Assembly: GCA_963169645.1 (NCBI GenBank)
Contig: CAUJCO010000013.1
Span: 1 to 64,000 of the forward strand
Direction of reading: 5' to 3'
DNA from: Bacteroidota bacterium
GTDB lineage: Bacteria; Bacteroidota; Bacteroidia; Chitinophagales; JADIYW01
Length of the DNA stretch: 64,000 nucleotides
The notes beneath the pieces were generated by a model. The model saw only the letters and a list, made by a program, of their open reading frames with translations, had not been told where the DNA came from and made no database searches. Shown piece by piece: positions 17,356 to 26,204 of this stretch. Position numbers and translations under genes: made by a program. Numbering within the stretch: position 1 is the first letter of the stretch; each line of letters begins with the position of its first letter.

Positions 17356-18645
17356 ATGCACTATATGCAACTAATTAAATATCCGACGAAAGAAACTTGG
17401 CAAGCAATTTCACAACGTCCGACACAGTCATTAGAAGAAATTGAGCAGCGTGTATTACCTATTCTTCATGCCGTAAAACAGGAAGGCGATGTCGCATTAA
17501 AACAATTCGCGCAACAATTCGACCAAGTAGAATTAGATACTTTGTTAGTTAGTAAAAATGAAATAGAAGAAGCTACGCAACTTATCACTAAAGAATTAAA
17601 AGATGCCATTCAAGTAGCCTACCAAAATATTTACACTTTCCACGAACAACAAAAACAACAACCCGAAATTATAGAAACAATAAAAGGTGTTGCTTGTTGG
17701 AGAAAATCTGTAGCGATAGACAAAGTAGGATTATATATTCCGGGCGGAACGGCTCCATTATTTTCTACCGTTTTGATGTTGGCAATTCCGGCAAAAATTG
17801 CAGGATGCAATGAAATTATTTTATGTTCACCTACCAATGTCGAAGGAAAAATTCATCCGGCTGTTTTATATGCTGCAAATATTTGTGGTGTACATAAAAT
17901 TTTTAAATCCGGAGGAGCACAAGCCATTGCTGCTATGGCATACGGAACCGAATCTATTCCTGCCGTTTATAAAATTTTCGGTCCGGGAAATCAATATGTA
18001 ACGGCTGCCAAACAACTCATCCATAAAGATGGTGTAGCAATAGATATGCCGGCCGGACCAAGTGAAGTATTAGTAATTGGTGATGATGAATCCAGACCGG
18101 ATTTTATTGCAGCCGATTTATTATCTCAAGCAGAACACGGAGCCGATAGCCAAGTAATTTTTGTAACAACAGAAGAACGCTATTTTAATTTAGTACATTT
18201 TGCTTTAGATGAACAATTGAAAGCATTACCTCGTTGCGAGTTAGCAAAAAAATCATTAGAAAACAGTAAAATGATTTTAGTAAAAGATGTAGATGAAGCT
18301 ATTGCATTCAGCAATGTTTACGCACCGGAACATCTAATTTTACAAACACGCGATGCCGATGCATTAGCTGAAAAAGTAACGAATGCGGGTTCTGTTTTTA
18401 TTGGACATTATGCACCGGAAAGTTTAGGTGATTATGCCAGTGGCACCAACCACACCTTGCCGACCAATGGTTTTGCGCGTGCATATAGCGGTGTTTCTTT
18501 AGATAGTTTTATCAAGAAAATTACATTTCAGCAAGTAAGTAAACAAGGCTTGCAAAACTTAGGAAATACCGTAGAAATAATGGCAGAAAACGAAGGACTA
18601 CAAGCACATAAAAATGCAGTTCGCATTCGATTGAATGATATTTAA
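17356..18645 (+). CDS. hisD: Histidinol dehydrogenase
   Basis: Zinc- and NAD-dependent oxidation of histidinol to histidine, the last two steps. 429 residues of normal length; motifs VGLYIPGG, SGGAQAIAAMAYGTE, FGPGNQYVTAAKQ, DMPAGPSEVLVI, LSQAEHGADSQ and PEHLIL are all present. A second in-frame ATG at 17365 is an alternative start. It follows hisG by 27 bp in the operon. Confidence 0.96.
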   Translation: MHYMQLIKYPTKETWQAISQRPTQSLEEIEQRVLPILHAVKQEGDVALKQFAQQFDQVELDTLLVSKNEIEEATQLITKELKDAIQVAYQNIYTFHEQQKQQPEIIETIKGVACWRKSVAIDKVGLYIPGGTAPLFSTVLMLAIPAKIAGCNEIILCSPTNVEGKIHPAVLYAANICGVHKIFKSGGAQAIAAMAYGTESIPAVYKIFGPGNQYVTAAKQLIHKDGVAIDMPAGPSEVLVIGDDESRPDFIAADLLSQAEHGADSQVIFVTTEERYFNLVHFALDEQLKALPRCELAKKSLENSKMILVKDVDEAIAFSNVYAPEHLILQTRDADALAEKVTNAGSVFIGHYAPESLGDYASGTNHTLPTNGFARAYSGVSLDSFIKKITFQQVSKQGLQNLGNTVEIMAENEGLQAHKNAVRIRLNDI

Positions 18646-18663
18646 GATTCAAAAAAGCATTCC

Positions 18664-19725
18664 ATGAAAAACAATATACAACAGCTTGTACGCAACCATA
18701 TTTTAAAAATGAGTGCTTATTCTGCTGCTCGAACGGAATATACCGGCAATGATGCTATCTTTTTAGATGCCAATGAAAATCCGATTGGCTCCGTTTGCTC
18801 CGAGACACATAATCGTTATCCGGACCCAATGCAAATTGCTATTAAAAAGCAATTAGCATTACTTGAAAAGGTGTCCGAAAATCAAATTTTTATAGGCAAT
18901 GGAAGCGATGAGTGTATTGATGTTTTTGTACGGGTATTTTGTGAACCAAAAGCTGAAAGCATTCTCACGTGTCCGCCTGTTTTCTCTATGTATGAACACG
19001 TGGCACATATACAAGATGTTGCCATAAAAGAAATTCTTTTAACGGAATTATTTCAATTAAATGTTGATGTAATTTTAGAAGAAATAAAGAAGGATACTTC
19101 CATCAAAATCATATTTATTTGCACACCGAATAATCCGACAGGAAACAATATCAACCCAAATGATATTGAAAAAATTCTGACACAATTTAATGGATTAGTA
19201 GTTATTGATGAAGCATATCAGGATTTTTCATCAGCAGAAAGTTGGACAAATCGATTAAATGAATTTAATAATTTAGTAGTGATTAAAACACTCTCTAAAG
19301 CGTATGGAATGGCGGATGTACGTATCGGAATGTTGTTTGCAAATGAAGAAATCATACATTATTTAAACGTCATCAAAATGCCATATAATGTAAATACGCA
19401 TTCTCAAAAATTAGCATTAGAGGCTTTGAATAATATTCAACAAAAAAATGCATTTGTTCAAACTTTAAATGAAAGTAAAAAATGGTTGATATCAGAAATA
19501 GAAACAATTGCTTATATACAACATATTTTTCCAAGTGATGCCAACTTTTTTTTAATAAAAGTTGCCGATGCCAACGATTTATATCAATATTTAATTCGAC
19601 ATAAAATTATAGTACGCAATAGAAACAATGCCCCATTGCTTAAAGGTTGTTTGCGTATATCAGTTGGCACGAATGATGAAAATAAACGACTTATTGAAGT
19701 ATTGAAAATGTATAAATCAAACTAA
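18664..19725 (+). CDS. hisC: Histidinol-phosphate aminotransferase
   Basis: PLP enzyme making histidinol phosphate from imidazole acetol phosphate and glutamate. 353 residues. Family features: DANENP near 35-40, CTPNNPTGN (about 153-161), [10 protein letters not shown] with the PLP-contacting Asp, and the Schiff-base Lys212 in [14 protein letters not shown]. It sits 18 bp after hisD and 1 bp before hisB. Confidence 0.96.
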   Translation: MKNNIQQLVRNHILKMSAYSAARTEYTGNDAIFLDANENPIGSVCSETHNRYPDPMQIAIKKQLALLEKVSENQIFIGNGSDECIDVFVRVFCEPKAESILTCPPVFSMYEHVAHIQDVAIKEILLTELFQLNVDVILEEIKKDTSIKIIFICTPNNPTGNNINPNDIEKILTQFNGLVVIDEAYQDFSSAESWTNRLNEFNNLVVIKTLSKAYGMADVRIGMLFANEEIIHYLNVIKMPYNVNTHSQKLALEALNNIQQKNAFVQTLNESKKWLISEIETIAYIQHIFPSDANFFLIKVADANDLYQYLIRHKIIVRNRNNAPLLKGCLRISVGTNDENKRLIEVLKMYKSN

Positions 19726-19726
19726 C

Positions 19727-20857
19727 ATGCAAAAAATTCTTTTTATTGACAGAGACGGAACTTTGATAGAAGAACCAAAAGATAATTTTCAAGTTGATAG
19801 TTTTGAAAAATTACATTTTCTTCCAAATGTAATATCTTGTTTAAAAAAAATTGTAGCTGAAAGTGATTATAAATTAGTGATGGTTACCAATCAAGATGGC
19901 TTAGGTACAAAAGCATTTCCTGAAAAAACATTTTGGCCGGTGCATAATTTGATGATGGAAATTTTCAAAAATGAAGGTATTGAATTTGAAGCTGTTTTTA
20001 TTGATAAAACATTTGCCAAAGACAACGCACCCACGCGCAAGCCCAACACCGGATTGCTAACAAACTATCTAAATAATAAAAAATACGATTTAGCCAATTC
20101 ATTTGTAATCGGTGATAGAATGACGGATATTCAATTAGCCAAAAACATCGGTGCAAAAGGCATTTTAATTGGTAGAAGTGCCGATAAAACAGATGATAAA
20201 AAACTAAACAATCAAGCACTAAAAACATCCATTGCATTAAAAACAACAAATTGGAATGCCATCTACGATTTTTTGGCAAAACCAAATAGAATGGCAATCA
20301 TTCAACGAAATACCAATGAAACGAAAATTAGTGTAAAACTAAATTTAGATGGCAATGGAAAATCAGCAATAAAAACAGGAATTCATTTCTTCGATCACAT
20401 GTTAGAGCAGTTGGCAAAACATTCTAATTGCGATATCAACATCAACGTAAAAGGCGATTTACACATCGATGAACATCACACCATTGAAGATACAGCCATT
20501 GCATTAGGCGAAGCGTTTTTGCAAGCTTTAGGAAACAAAAAAGGCATTGCACGCTATGGTTTTTTATTACCAATGGATGATGTATTAGCACAAGCAGCGA
20601 TTGATTTTTCCGGAAGACCTTGGCTCGTTTGGAAAACTACTTTCAAACGGGAAAAAGTAGGCGAAATGCCAACCGAAATGTTTATGCATTTTTGGAAATC
20701 ATTCTCTGATGCAGCCAAATGTAATTTGAATATAAAAGCCGACGGCGAAAACGAACATCATAAAATTGAGGCCATCTTTAAAGCCGTCGCAAAATCAATA
20801 AAAATGGCAGTAAAACGAGAAGGAAATAGTTTGCCCAGCACCAAAGGTGTATTGTAA
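19727..20857 (+). CDS. hisB: Bifunctional histidinol-phosphatase / imidazoleglycerol-phosphate dehydratase
   Basis: Fusion enzyme catalysing two non-adjacent steps of histidine synthesis. The N-terminal HAD phosphatase (about 1-165) has [12 protein letters not shown] with nucleophile Asp8 and Asp10, MVTNQDG, and [18 protein letters not shown]. The dehydratase (about 186-376) has [13 protein letters not shown] and [17 protein letters not shown] with the manganese histidines. It is the last his gene here; hisH, hisA, hisF and hisI do not follow and the trp leader comes next. Confidence 0.96.
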   Translation: MQKILFIDRDGTLIEEPKDNFQVDSFEKLHFLPNVISCLKKIVAESDYKLVMVTNQDGLGTKAFPEKTFWPVHNLMMEIFKNEGIEFEAVFIDKTFAKDNAPTRKPNTGLLTNYLNNKKYDLANSFVIGDRMTDIQLAKNIGAKGILIGRSADKTDDKKLNNQALKTSIALKTTNWNAIYDFLAKPNRMAIIQRNTNETKISVKLNLDGNGKSAIKTGIHFFDHMLEQLAKHSNCDININVKGDLHIDEHHTIEDTAIALGEAFLQALGNKKGIARYGFLLPMDDVLAQAAIDFSGRPWLVWKTTFKREKVGEMPTEMFMHFWKSFSDAAKCNLNIKADGENEHHKIEAIFKAVAKSIKMAVKREGNSLPSTKGVL

Positions 20858-20896
20858 AGAATCGAAAAAAAAGTAAATTATTTCCATAGAATTAAC

Positions 20897-20926
20897 TTGC
20901 ATTTTACATATCAATGTATATATTTG
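20897..20926 (+). promoter_or_regulatory. trp operon promoter
   Basis: TTG at 20897-20899, exactly 19 bp, TATATTTG at 20919-20926 (perfect TAnnTTTG). It lies 39 bp after the hisB stop and its box ends 4 bp before the leader ATG. Confidence 0.8.
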
Positions 20927-20930
20927 TGTT

Positions 20931-20975
20931 ATGGTAAAAAATAATTTTTGGTGGTGGAATGGTAAACGATTTTAG
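20931..20975 (+). CDS. trpL: Tryptophan leader peptide
   Basis: 14-residue ORF MVKNNFWWWNGKRF ending in TAG, with three consecutive Trp codons at 20949-20957, ahead of trpE. The ATG is 4 bp after the -7 box, so the mRNA would begin at or within a few bases of it. Its stop codon is part of the predicted antiterminator. Role: senses charged tRNA-Trp by ribosome stalling. Confidence 0.88.
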   Translation: MVKNNFWWWNGKRF

Positions 20976-21038
20976 GCGTGTACACATTCTATGTCCAATA
21001 ATAAAATAGTAGCTCGCCGTAAAAAGCGGGCTTTTTTT
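20970..21038 (+). terminator. trp attenuator with antiterminator
   Basis: Terminator: AGCTCGC (21011-21017) pairs with GCGGGCT (21026-21032, one G-U), followed by a T tract to 21038. Antiterminator: TTTTAGGCG (20970-20978), spanning the leader stop, can pair with CGCC-G-TAAAA (21015-21024) with one bulged G, destroying the terminator's left arm. A ribosome stalled at the Trp codons leaves 20970-20978 free; one at the stop codon covers it. This is the classical logic. Confidence 0.8.
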
Positions 21039-21068
21039 ATATTTTTTAACGAGCAATAATTCTAAAAA

Positions 21069-22472
21069 ATGAAATATCAATTTAAGCAGACCTATAAAAA
21101 AATACTTTCCGATATGCTGACGCCGGTAAGCATTTATCTGCGTTTACGTGCAAAATTTAAAAACTGCATTTTATTGGAAAGCTCCGATTATCACGGCGAT
21201 GAACATAATTTTTCCTATATCTGCTTTCAACCTATTGCCGGTTTTAAAGTAGAAAATGAAACATTCATTGCTAACTATCCGGATCAATCATCCACAAAAA
21301 TTAATCTCCAAGAAAATAAATTAACCGATTGTATCAGTGATTTTATTGTACAATTTTCGGAATGCAAAAACCAACCATTACCCATTATTACAAACGGTTT
21401 GTTTGGTTACATGTCGTACAATGTAATTCCATTTTTTGAAGATATCACCTTCCTAAATAATGAACAAACAATACCGACAGTCTATTACAATTGCTATCAA
21501 TATATCATCGCATTCAACCATTTTAACCACGAACTTTTTATCATTAAAAACGAAATAGAAAATGGGAACAATCACGCTTCTTCTTTAGAAGAAATTGAGA
21601 GTATCATCAAATACAAACCAATGCAATTAGACAACTTTTCACGTATTGGCGAAAAAACTTCTAACCTAACAGATACAGCCTATGTTGAAATGGTAAATAA
21701 AGGAATTGAAGCTTGTTACAGAGGTGATGTTTTTCAAATTGTTTTATCCAGACAATTTCAACAAAAATATAGTGGTGATGATTTTAATTTATATCGCGCA
21801 TTGCGTTCTATCAATCCATCGCCATATTGTTTTTATTTTGATTTAGAAGATTTCCGATTAATGGGTTCTTCGCCGGAAGCACAACTGATTATAAAAAACA
21901 ATAAAGTAACCATACATCCGATTGCGGGTACATTTAGACGAACAGGCGACGATGCCAAAGATGCAGCATTAGCACAAAAATTATCCAACGACCCGAAAGA
22001 AAATGCAGAACATGTTATGTTGGTAGATTTAGCCAGAAACGATTTGTCGAGAAATGGAAAAAACACGCAAGTTGAAGTGTATCGCGAAGTGCAATATTAT
22101 TCGCATGTCATACATTTAGTATCCAAAGTTTCTACAGAAATTTCTGCTGATGTCAATAAAATAAAATTTATTGGCGATACATTTCCGGCCGGCACACTCA
22201 GCGGTGCACCCAAATACAAGGCCATGCAGTTGATAGATCAACTTGAGAATAAAAGTAGAAATGCGTATGGTGGTTGCATTGGGCATTTAGCATTTAATGG
22301 CGATTTCAATCATGCTATTATGATACGTAGTTTCTTAAGCAAAGAAAACACATTAACATACCAAGCCGGCGCCGGTGTTGTTGCCGACTCAGTACCGGAA
22401 AGTGAATTACAAGAAGTAGAAAATAAATTAGCAGCACTAAACAAAGCAATAGAAGTAGCATCGTCCCTATAA
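21069..22472 (+). CDS. trpE: Anthranilate synthase component I
   Basis: Converts chorismate to anthranilate with ammonia from TrpG. 467 residues. The N-terminal LLES motif (residues 35-38) is the tryptophan feedback site. The chorismate-binding part has FQIVLSRQF, GSSPEAQL, HPIAGTFRRTGDD, EHVMLVDLARNDLSR and AGTLSGAPKYKAMQLI. First structural gene after the attenuator, 30 bp downstream of its T tract. Confidence 0.96.
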   Translation: MKYQFKQTYKKILSDMLTPVSIYLRLRAKFKNCILLESSDYHGDEHNFSYICFQPIAGFKVENETFIANYPDQSSTKINLQENKLTDCISDFIVQFSECKNQPLPIITNGLFGYMSYNVIPFFEDITFLNNEQTIPTVYYNCYQYIIAFNHFNHELFIIKNEIENGNNHASSLEEIESIIKYKPMQLDNFSRIGEKTSNLTDTAYVEMVNKGIEACYRGDVFQIVLSRQFQQKYSGDDFNLYRALRSINPSPYCFYFDLEDFRLMGSSPEAQLIIKNNKVTIHPIAGTFRRTGDDAKDAALAQKLSNDPKENAEHVMLVDLARNDLSRNGKNTQVEVYREVQYYSHVIHLVSKVSTEISADVNKIKFIGDTFPAGTLSGAPKYKAMQLIDQLENKSRNAYGGCIGHLAFNGDFNHAIMIRSFLSKENTLTYQAGAGVVADSVPESELQEVENKLAALNKAIEVASSL

Positions 22473-22512
22473 ACCTTATGTTCTTAGTATCTATGTGTTT
22501 AAAAATATAAAT

Positions 22513-23076
22513 ATGAGCAAAGTATTAGTTTTAGATAATTACGATTCATTTACGTACAACTTAGTACACTATATCGAATCATTTGATGTAAAGTGTGATG
22601 TGTTTCGCAACGATAAAATTTCGTTGGAAGCCGTTCAGCAATACGATAAAATTTTATTGTCGCCTGGACCGGGAATTCCGGAAGAAGCCGGAATTTTGAT
22701 GGACGTAATCAAGCAATACGCACCAACAAAAAACATTTTAGGTGTTTGTTTAGGACATCAAGCTATTGGACAAGTTTTTGGTGCCGAGTTGTACAACGTA
22801 GGTCAAGTAATACACGGAAAATCTCGCAATACACACTTGATTGCAGAGGATGTATTATTTGATGGAATAGACAAATCATTTCTTAGTGGTCGCTATCATT
22901 CATGGGCAATTAAAAATGTACCAGCACCTTTAATAGTAACGGCGATAGATGATGATAAAATAGTGCAAGCCATCAAACACGAAACTTACAATGTACGTGG
23001 CGTGCAGTTTCATCCGGAAAGCGTGATGACACCCAACGGAAAAAAAATTATTGAAAATTGGCTTTTAAAATGTTGA
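22513..23076 (+). CDS. trpG: Anthranilate synthase component II (glutamine amidotransferase)
   Basis: Supplies ammonia from glutamine to TrpE. From the ATG at 22513 it has 187 residues; an in-frame GTG at 22495 would add six and is unlikely. Class I amidotransferase triad: Cys79 in GVCLGHQAIG and the His-Glu pair in VQFHPESVMTP; oxyanion motif SPGPGIPEEAG. It starts MSKVLVLDNYDSFTYNLVHY, the classical beginning. Follows trpE by 40 bp. Confidence 0.96.
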   Translation: MSKVLVLDNYDSFTYNLVHYIESFDVKCDVFRNDKISLEAVQQYDKILLSPGPGIPEEAGILMDVIKQYAPTKNILGVCLGHQAIGQVFGAELYNVGQVIHGKSRNTHLIAEDVLFDGIDKSFLSGRYHSWAIKNVPAPLIVTAIDDDKIVQAIKHETYNVRGVQFHPESVMTPNGKKIIENWLLKC

Positions 23077-23118
23077 GAAAATAAAAACATTTCAACCATA
23101 TAATCACATAATCCATTG

Positions 23119-24111
23119 ATGAAAGCAACCATACAATATCTTTTTGCAGGAAACACCTTAACGGAAAATGCCGCTTATGAAGCAATGCAATTTATATCTT
23201 CCGGCAATGCCAATGACATACAAATTGCAGCATTTTTATCGGTGTATAATATGCGTGTACCAACTGTACAAGAATTCACCGGATTTAGGAAAGCATTGTT
23301 AAGTTTGGCAATTCCGGTACAATTAGATGCAGACAAAACCTTAGACATTGTCGGCACCGGTGGCGATGGAAAAAACACGTTTAATATTTCTACTTTAGCT
23401 AGTTTTGTTTGTGCCGGTGCCGGTGCAAAAGTAGCCAAAATTGGTAACTACGGCTTCTCCTCTATTTCCGGTTCATCCAATGTTTTGGAGCAATTAGGTG
23501 TGCAATTTGCTACCACACCGGAAGCACTTAACCAACAACTCAATAAAAGTAATATCACGTTTGTACATGCACCTTTATATTTTCCGGCAATGAAGAATGT
23601 TGCACCGGTTCGCAAACAAATGCAAACAAAAACTATATTCAATATTTTAGGTCCGGTAATTAATCCTTGCAAACCAACACATAGCGTAGTGGGTGTTCAC
23701 AGCTTGTATTTAGGAAAACTATACAGAGATGTATTAAAAAAAACGAACACACAATTTGCAATTATACATGCTATGGATGGATACGATGAAATTTCATTAA
23801 CAGCAGAAACAAAAATTTTCACTCGGAAAAATATTGAATTATGGGATACTAAAAAAATGGGATTCAAAAAGAATAAACCCAATGATATTGAAGGCGGAAA
23901 AACCGTTGCCGCAAATGCCAAAATATTTTTAGATATTTTAAAAGGTAAAGGCACCGATGCTCAAAATAATGTAGTGTTGGCAAATGCGGCATTGGCATTA
24001 TCTATTTATGATAATAGCACGTACAAAGCAGCTTTACTAAAAGCAAAATCCAGCTTAATAGAAGGGAAAGCTTATCATTGTTTGAAAATATTGAAAACTA
24101 TTAAAAATTAA
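23119..24111 (+). CDS. trpD: Anthranilate phosphoribosyltransferase
   Basis: Transfers the phosphoribosyl group of PRPP to anthranilate. From the ATG at 23119, 330 residues. PRPP-binding DIVGTGGDGKNTFNIST and KIGNYGFSSISGSSNVLEQLG are present (the usual GNRAxSS reads GNYGFSS), and FNILGPVINP. The next trp gene is displaced by a toxin-antitoxin pair. Normal length. Confidence 0.94.
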   Translation: MKATIQYLFAGNTLTENAAYEAMQFISSGNANDIQIAAFLSVYNMRVPTVQEFTGFRKALLSLAIPVQLDADKTLDIVGTGGDGKNTFNISTLASFVCAGAGAKVAKIGNYGFSSISGSSNVLEQLGVQFATTPEALNQQLNKSNITFVHAPLYFPAMKNVAPVRKQMQTKTIFNILGPVINPCKPTHSVVGVHSLYLGKLYRDVLKKTNTQFAIIHAMDGYDEISLTAETKIFTRKNIELWDTKKMGFKKNKPNDIEGGKTVAANAKIFLDILKGKGTDAQNNVVLANAALALSIYDNSTYKAALLKAKSSLIEGKAYHCLKILKTIKN

Positions 24112-24157
24112 TTTGCAATTTTCAATAATTCATTAATTTTGATTAAATACAACTCCT

Positions 24158-24328
24158 ATGGTTATTACAATTAAAAAGAAAACATCAATTAAAGAAATAA
24201 AAAAAGCAGTACGAATTTTATCTAAAAAACAAGATGATGTTATTTCTGTTAAAGATTTCTTCGGGAAATTGAAACGCAATTTTGATGGAGTTGCTTATCA
24301 AAATGAAAAAAGAGATGAGTGGAATTAA
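24158..24328 (+). CDS. Small antitoxin (VapB-like)
   Basis: 56-residue lysine-rich ORF starting MVITIKKKTSIKEIKKAVR and ending RDEWN. It resembles the short antitoxins paired with PIN toxins in Bacteroidota: a beta-strand start, one amphipathic helix, and a variable tail that would wrap the toxin. Its stop overlaps the PIN gene start by 14 bp. It begins 46 bp after trpD. Confidence 0.7.
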   Translation: MVITIKKKTSIKEIKKAVRILSKKQDDVISVKDFFGKLKRNFDGVAYQNEKRDEWN

Positions 24329-24683
24329 TTATTTAGTAGATACAAACATTTTTATTTTTTTATTAGAAGAGAATTCTCTTGTCTTGCCTTTCGTTAATGA
24401 TAATTGGAATTTCAGTTTTATAACTGAACTCGAACTTTTAGGAAATAATAAAAATACAAAACAACACAACAAAATTATAACTCAGTTATTGCAACTTTGC
24501 AATAAATTAAATCATAATGATTCTATACAAAAAGAAGCTATTCGAATTATGCAACAACAAAGAATTAAAATCCCGGACGCTATTATAGCTGCTACTTCTT
24601 TACACTTTAATATACCAATTCTTACAGCAGATGAAGCATTTACTAAAATTAAAAATTTAGATGTTGTTTTTATTGAAAAATAA
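24315..24683 (+). CDS. PIN-domain ribonuclease toxin (VapC-like)
   Basis: From the ATG at 24315 it has 122 residues (MSGINYLVDTNIFIFLL). PIN acidic residues: Asp9 in VDTN, Glu in TELELLG, Asp in IPDAIIAATS and Asp in LTADEAF, a complete magnesium-nuclease set. Such toxins cleave tRNA or other RNA. Longer in-frame starts would run deep into the antitoxin. It lies between trpD and trpC on the same strand, with only 14 bp to trpC, so it is cotranscribed with trp genes. Confidence 0.85.
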   Translation: MSGINYLVDTNIFIFLLEENSLVLPFVNDNWNFSFITELELLGNNKNTKQHNKIITQLLQLCNKLNHNDSIQKEAIRIMQQQRIKIPDAIIAATSLHFNIPILTADEAFTKIKNLDVVFIEK

Positions 24684-24697
24684 TTTGAAGAAGATCC

Positions 24698-25483
24698 ATG
24701 AATATTCTAGACAAAATCGTTGCACATAAAAAAAATGAAGTTGCTCAAGCAAAGCAAAAAACGAATATCCAACAATTAGAAAATACCGCATTTTTTAAAC
24801 GAAACACATTTTCCTTAACGAATACTATCCAAAAAACGAACAGCACAGGAATTATTGCCGAGTTTAAAAAGAAATCACCATCCAAAGGAATTATTAATGA
24901 TGCCTTTTCATCTATAGAAATTGTGCCGCAATACGAACAAGCCGGTGTAGCAGGAAGTTCCATACTAACGGACACTGCATTTTTTGGTGGTTGCAATGAC
25001 GATTTAATTGCAGTACGCGAACAAGTGCACATACCATTATTGCGAAAGGAATTTATGATAGATGAATATCAGTTTGTAGAAGCTAAATCTATTGGTGCCG
25101 ATGTGATTTTATTAATCGCCTCTATTTTAACGCCACTACAAGTAAAACAATTTACAGACTTAGCACAAAGCTTACACTTAGAAGTTTTATTGGAATTACA
25201 CGACGAAACTGAACTCAACCATGTATATCACAAAGTAGATATGGTTGGCATAAACAATAGAAATTTGAAGACATTTGAAGTAGATATAGAACAATCTATC
25301 CGAATGGCATCCGAATTAGGAAACGACTTTGTAAAAGTAGCAGAAAGTGGGATTTCTTCAACAGATACACTTCGTTATTTCAAGCAAAATGGCTTTCAAG
25401 GTTTTCTAATTGGTGAAAACTTTATGAAAACTGCACAACCCGGATTGGCTTGCCGCAATTTCATTCAATCTTTACAAAAATAA
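24698..25483 (+). CDS. trpC: Indole-3-glycerol phosphate synthase
   Basis: Ring closure of CdRP to indoleglycerol phosphate. 261-residue TIM barrel: MNILDKIVAHKKNEV, IIAEFKKKSPSKG with the catalytic lysine, LRKEFMIDEYQ, GINNRNLKTFEVD and VAESGIS. trpF, trpB and trpA do not follow; the next 720 bp hold a minus-strand small gene, a hairpin and a dispersed repeat. Confidence 0.95.
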   Translation: MNILDKIVAHKKNEVAQAKQKTNIQQLENTAFFKRNTFSLTNTIQKTNSTGIIAEFKKKSPSKGIINDAFSSIEIVPQYEQAGVAGSSILTDTAFFGGCNDDLIAVREQVHIPLLRKEFMIDEYQFVEAKSIGADVILLIASILTPLQVKQFTDLAQSLHLEVLLELHDETELNHVYHKVDMVGINNRNLKTFEVDIEQSIRMASELGNDFVKVAESGISSTDTLRYFKQNGFQGFLIGENFMKTAQPGLACRNFIQSLQK

Positions 25484-25484
25484 A

Positions 25485-25658
25485 TTAGAAATACTTAGCG
25501 TTGATGATTTTGCTCGGCTTTGGACAGCTATGTCCTTTGTAACGCTTGCTCACATAAATATAACTGCTATTGCTTTTAGATTTTCTCTTTTTAGCAAAAG
25601 AAGTAGAAGTACTAAATGTTAATACCAAACACAAAAAGAATAAAATGTAACCTCTCAT
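25485..25658 (-). CDS. Small secreted basic peptide (57 aa)
   Basis: 57-residue ORF with a clear signal peptide (MRGYILFFLCLVLTFS, cleavage near SFA) and a mature part rich in Lys, Ser and Tyr with one cysteine (KRYKGHSCPKPSK). Its stop abuts the trpC stop in convergent orientation. An upstream promoter with a perfect -7 box supports expression. I do not recognise a family; short Bacteroidota exported peptides of this kind are usually unannotated. Confidence 0.65.
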   Translation of the reverse strand: MRGYILFFLCLVLTFSTSTSFAKKRKSKSNSSYIYVSKRYKGHSCPKPSKIINAKYF

Positions 25659-25733
25659 AAATTGTTGTTTACTACGAAAGGGCTTTTAGGTTGCTTCTAA
25701 TAAATTAGGATAAACTGTTTACGTTCTCTAGTG

Positions 25734-25764
25734 CAAAATTAGTATAGAATACGGGTTTCTGCAA
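25734..25764 (-). promoter_or_regulatory. Promoter of the small secreted peptide
   Basis: Minus strand: TTG (25764-25762), 20-bp spacer, TAATTTTG (25741-25734, exact TAnnTTTG). About 75 bp before the ATG at 25658. Confidence 0.65.
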
Positions 25765-25813
25765 GTGCATTTTGTTATTTATCTATCAATTCGATGTTAC
25801 GTTTACCTTTTTT

Positions 25814-25856
25814 AACAATTGGTATTATTTACAAAATGTAAATAATACCAATTGTT
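25814..25856. repeat. Perfect 20-bp inverted repeat
   Basis: Arms AACAATTGGTATTATTTACA (25814-25833) and its exact complement (25837-25856) separated by AAA. No T tract follows on the plus strand. It is too long and perfect to be chance; it may be a MITE-like remnant, an operator or an RNA hairpin. The rest of 25857-26012 shows nothing I can name. Confidence 0.9.
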
Positions 25857-26012
25857 CTGTTTATCCATGAAGCATAAAAAACATGTTTTAAAAGAAATTA
25901 TAATTGGCATTTATACAATATATACAATACATTTTTGATGTTTCGCGGTTGAGATGATTCTTCTAACATTTATTACCTATTGCATGTAAATGACGTTGAA
26001 ATATTGAAACAA

Positions 26013-26131
26013 GCGTGAAGGATGGAAGCGGACATACTTTTTTTGTGCGTGGATAGGTGCGTTGCAAAAAAAGATGGTAGCGGACAGCCTGACGGCGTGC
26101 GATGGCAATGTAGCTTGGCAGCCGGCACGCC
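26013..26131 (+). repeat. Dispersed intergenic repeat, copy B
   Basis: 119 bp, starting GCGTGAAGGATGGAAGCGG and ending GCCGGCACGCC. Almost identical to copy A (4528-4648, opposite strand). Possible stems: T7G against CA7 in the middle and GGCGTGC against GCACGCC at the 3' end. GC-rich relative to its AT-rich setting. It lies 74-83 bp before the next gene. Confidence 0.9.
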
Positions 26132-26204
26132 AAAATTCTGTTAAAAAATATTATTCTATTTGAAAAGTTAAAATAAACGGAATAATGGTATTAATTTTGA
26201 AGGT

